Shown here one piece after another: positions 62,503 through 64,000 of a DNA stretch of 64,000 bases. Made by a program: the position numbers and the translations under genes. Under the pieces are notes generated by a model. The model saw nothing but the letters and a program-made list of their open reading frames with translations. It did no database searches and was not told where the DNA came from. Positions within the stretch are counted from its first letter, which is position 1. The number at the start of each line of letters is the position of its first letter. Source of the DNA: Rhizobium sp. 007 (GTDB lineage: Bacteria; Pseudomonadota; Alphaproteobacteria; Rhizobiales; Rhizobiaceae); the NCBI RefSeq assembly GCF_015353075.1, contig NZ_CP064187.1, forward strand, positions 620,001 through 684,000, written 5' to 3'.

Positions 62503-64000
62503 CTAAGCCCGCTTCGTCAGTGGAAAACGTTCCTTCAGCAGGCGCAGCACGGAATCGGAGCCCATCGGCGGGCCGAAGAGGTAGCTTTGCCCGTAGCTGC
62601 AGCCCATCTTGGCGAGCTCGATGGCATCCTCGTTGGATTCGATGCCTTCGGCGACCACCTGCATCCCCAACTCGCGCGCCATGGAGATGACCGACCTTAG
62701 AATGGTTGCCTTCTTGTCGCTGTCATCGCGAACGAGCGCTTTGTCGAGCTTGATCGTGTCGAAGGGGAAGCGGGTAAGATAGGCAAGCGACGAGTAGCCC
62801 GTGCCGAAGTCGTCGAGCGCCAGTCCGAGGCCAGCTTCCTTGAGCTTCTGCAGCACGAGCCGTGCCTGTTCCGGATTTTCCATGACCATGGATTCCGTCA
62901 GCTCCAGCTTCAGGCGCGACGGCTCGCAATGAGTCTTCGAAAGAACTGAGCGCACGTCGTCATAGAGTTCGTTGTTGAGGAGCTGCACGCTCGACAGGTT
63001 GATCGAGACGAAGATCGGCAGCTCGCCGGTCTGGTTCTGCCAGGCCATCAGGTCGCTGGTCGCCTGTTCGAGCGCGAACATGCCGAGCGGACCGATGATG
63101 TCCGAGGCCTCGGCTATCGGGATGAATTCGGACGGCGGGATGTTGCCGCGCTTCGGATGCTCCCAGCGCATCAGCGCCTCGAAACCGGCAATCTCGACAT
63201 CCTCCAGCCGCGCGATCGGCTGGTAGACCATCGAGAGCTCCTTGCGCTCGATGGCGCGGCGGAGATCGGATTCGAGCTGCAGGCGGTCGGCGCCGAAATC
63301 GCGGAAGGCGGGGCGGAAGGGTTCGACGCGGTTGCCGCCGGCGCGCTTAGCGCGATACATGGCAAGCTCGGCATCGCTCAGCATTCCGGCTGCGTTTTCC
63401 TGCTGGTCTACCCAGGAGGCGAGACCGATCGAGGCCGTCAGAATAATTTCGCGATTGCCGAAATTGATCGGCACCATGATCGCCTTGCTGACGGCATCAG
63501 CAAAATCGGCGACCTTCGTCGGATCGCGCTCGGAAACGAGAATGAGACCGAACTGGTCGCCCGCAAGGCGCGCCAGCGTATCCTGCGGCTTCAGCAGGCG
63601 ACGCAGGCGGCGGGTCAGCGCGATCAGAATGTTGTCGCCGGCTGCGACGCCAAGCGAATCGTTCACCAGCTTGTAGCGGTCGATATCGATCACCATCACC
63701 GTCGGCCTGAGCGTTTCGCCGCCGGGCGCAAGCGCCAGCACCGATTGCAGGCGGTCGATGAAGAGCTGGCGGTTCGGCAGGCCCGTGAGATTGTCGTGCA
63801 GTGCATCATGCAGCAGCCGCTCGACGGAATTCTTCTGCTCGGTGACGTCTACGATCGTGCCGACGCAGCGGATGATCTCGCCGTTCGAGCCGAGCACCGG
63901 CCGCGCGCGGATCAGCAGCCAATGGAAATGCCCGTCCTCGGCGCGGATGCGGAACTCGTGGTTCAGCCGTCCGCGACGATGTTCGAGCAGCACGTCCAGC
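62503..64000 (-). CDS. PAS-GGDEF-EAL protein (partial, degenerate GGDEF)
   Basis: A partial gene that runs off the right edge. A PAS/PAC part (FHWLLIRARPVLGSNGEIIR) precedes a GGDEF domain in which the motif reads RLAGDQF, so the usual GGDEF signature is degenerate and cyclase activity is doubtful. The EAL domain is intact: EAL in AGFEALMRWEHP, later DDFGTGYSSLAYL. The enzyme would hydrolyse cyclic di-GMP, possibly with GTP binding by the GGDEF part as regulator. The true start is outside the window; the open frame continues past position 64000. Confidence 0.88.
   Translation of the reverse strand, partial: LDVLLEHRRGRLNHEFRIRAEDGHFHWLLIRARPVLGSNGEIIRCVGTIVDVTEQKNSVERLLHDALHDNLTGLPNRQLFIDRLQSVLALAPGGETLRPTVMVIDIDRYKLVNDSLGVAAGDNILIALTRRLRRLLKPQDTLARLAGDQFGLILVSERDPTKVADFADAVSKAIMVPINFGNREIILTASIGLASWVDQQENAAGMLSDAELAMYRAKRAGGNRVEPFRPAFRDFGADRLQLESDLRRAIERKELSMVYQPIARLEDVEIAGFEALMRWEHPKRGNIPPSEFIPIAEASDIIGPLGMFALEQATSDLMAWQNQTGELPIFVSINLSSVQLLNNELYDDVRSVLSKTHCEPSRLKLELTESMVMENPEQARLVLQKLKEAGLGLALDDFGTGYSSLAYLTRFPFDTIKLDKALVRDDSDKKATILRSVISMARELGMQVVAEGIESNEDAIELAKMGCSYGQSYLFGPPMGSDSVLRLLKERFPLTKRA

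Overview
This window looks like chromosomal DNA of an alphaproteobacterium of the order Rhizobiales, most likely genus Rhizobium sensu stricto. I infer this from the high GC, from the clustering of xseB with a histone-deacetylase-like gene, dxs and tlyA, from a complete bioMNY biotin-uptake operon, from the order ctaC-ctaD-ctaB-small ORF-ctaG-ctaE-DUF983-surf1-ispH-thrB-rnhA, and from short intergenic palindromic repeats of the kind common in Rhizobium. I see no rRNA, tRNA, CRISPR array, prophage or intact insertion sequence.

Layout. 0-4 kb: a CorA-family metal transporter diverges from an acyl-CoA dehydrogenase/enoyl-CoA hydratase pair that has a LiuR-like operator upstream. 4-11 kb: two paralogous chemoreceptors flank two RNA-modification genes (a RumA-like methyltransferase and tlyA), followed by the remains of an AraC-type regulator. 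11-16.7 kb: dxs, pirin, a short-chain dehydrogenase, xseB, a deacetylase and a thioesterase. 16.7-18.6 kb: bioM-bioN-bioY. 18.7-22.2 kb: a YcaQ-type DNA glycosylase, ribB with a degenerate GTP-cyclohydrolase II half, and aroC. 22.6-31.4 kb: a CHASE-PAS-PAS-GGDEF-EAL protein, a DUF1344 protein, a phosphatase, fabI, a DnaJ-like protein, a lipoprotein, pdxH and a polysaccharide deacetylase. 31.6-36 kb: a D,D-carboxypeptidase with a SPOR domain, a frameshifted MazG-like gene, a GNAT acetyltransferase, tldD and an IalB-like protein.

36.3-47.2 kb is the aa3-type cytochrome c oxidase operon with its heme and copper assembly genes, ending at a strong terminator. It is followed by a CPT-like kinase on the other strand, then DUF983-surf1, ispH, thrB, rnhA and an EEP-family phosphatase. 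ispH and dxs supply two steps of the non-mevalonate isoprenoid pathway, which also feeds the farnesyl group used by CtaB.

47.3-64 kb looks more accessory. It has a GntR regulator with a complete polar amino-acid ABC importer, a Tat-exported alpha/beta hydrolase divergent from a second GntR gene, a single-subunit NAD-dependent formate dehydrogenase, and a zinc/manganese-type ABC importer. That importer is preceded by a Zur-like operator and an uncharacterised 40-residue membrane ORF. A divergent HxlR/SDR pair, a peroxiredoxin with a DsbD-N-like periplasmic protein, YqgE, a zinc-ribbon metallopeptidase and a truncated GGDEF/EAL gene with a degenerate GGDEF motif close the window.

I found no clearly new multi-gene system. 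The most useful leads are the leader ORF and operator of the metal transporter, the hairpin with a GCAA tetraloop inside the cox operon, the two decayed genes, the LiuR-like site and the GntR-linked repeats. All family assignments were made by reading motifs by eye. No database search was run.
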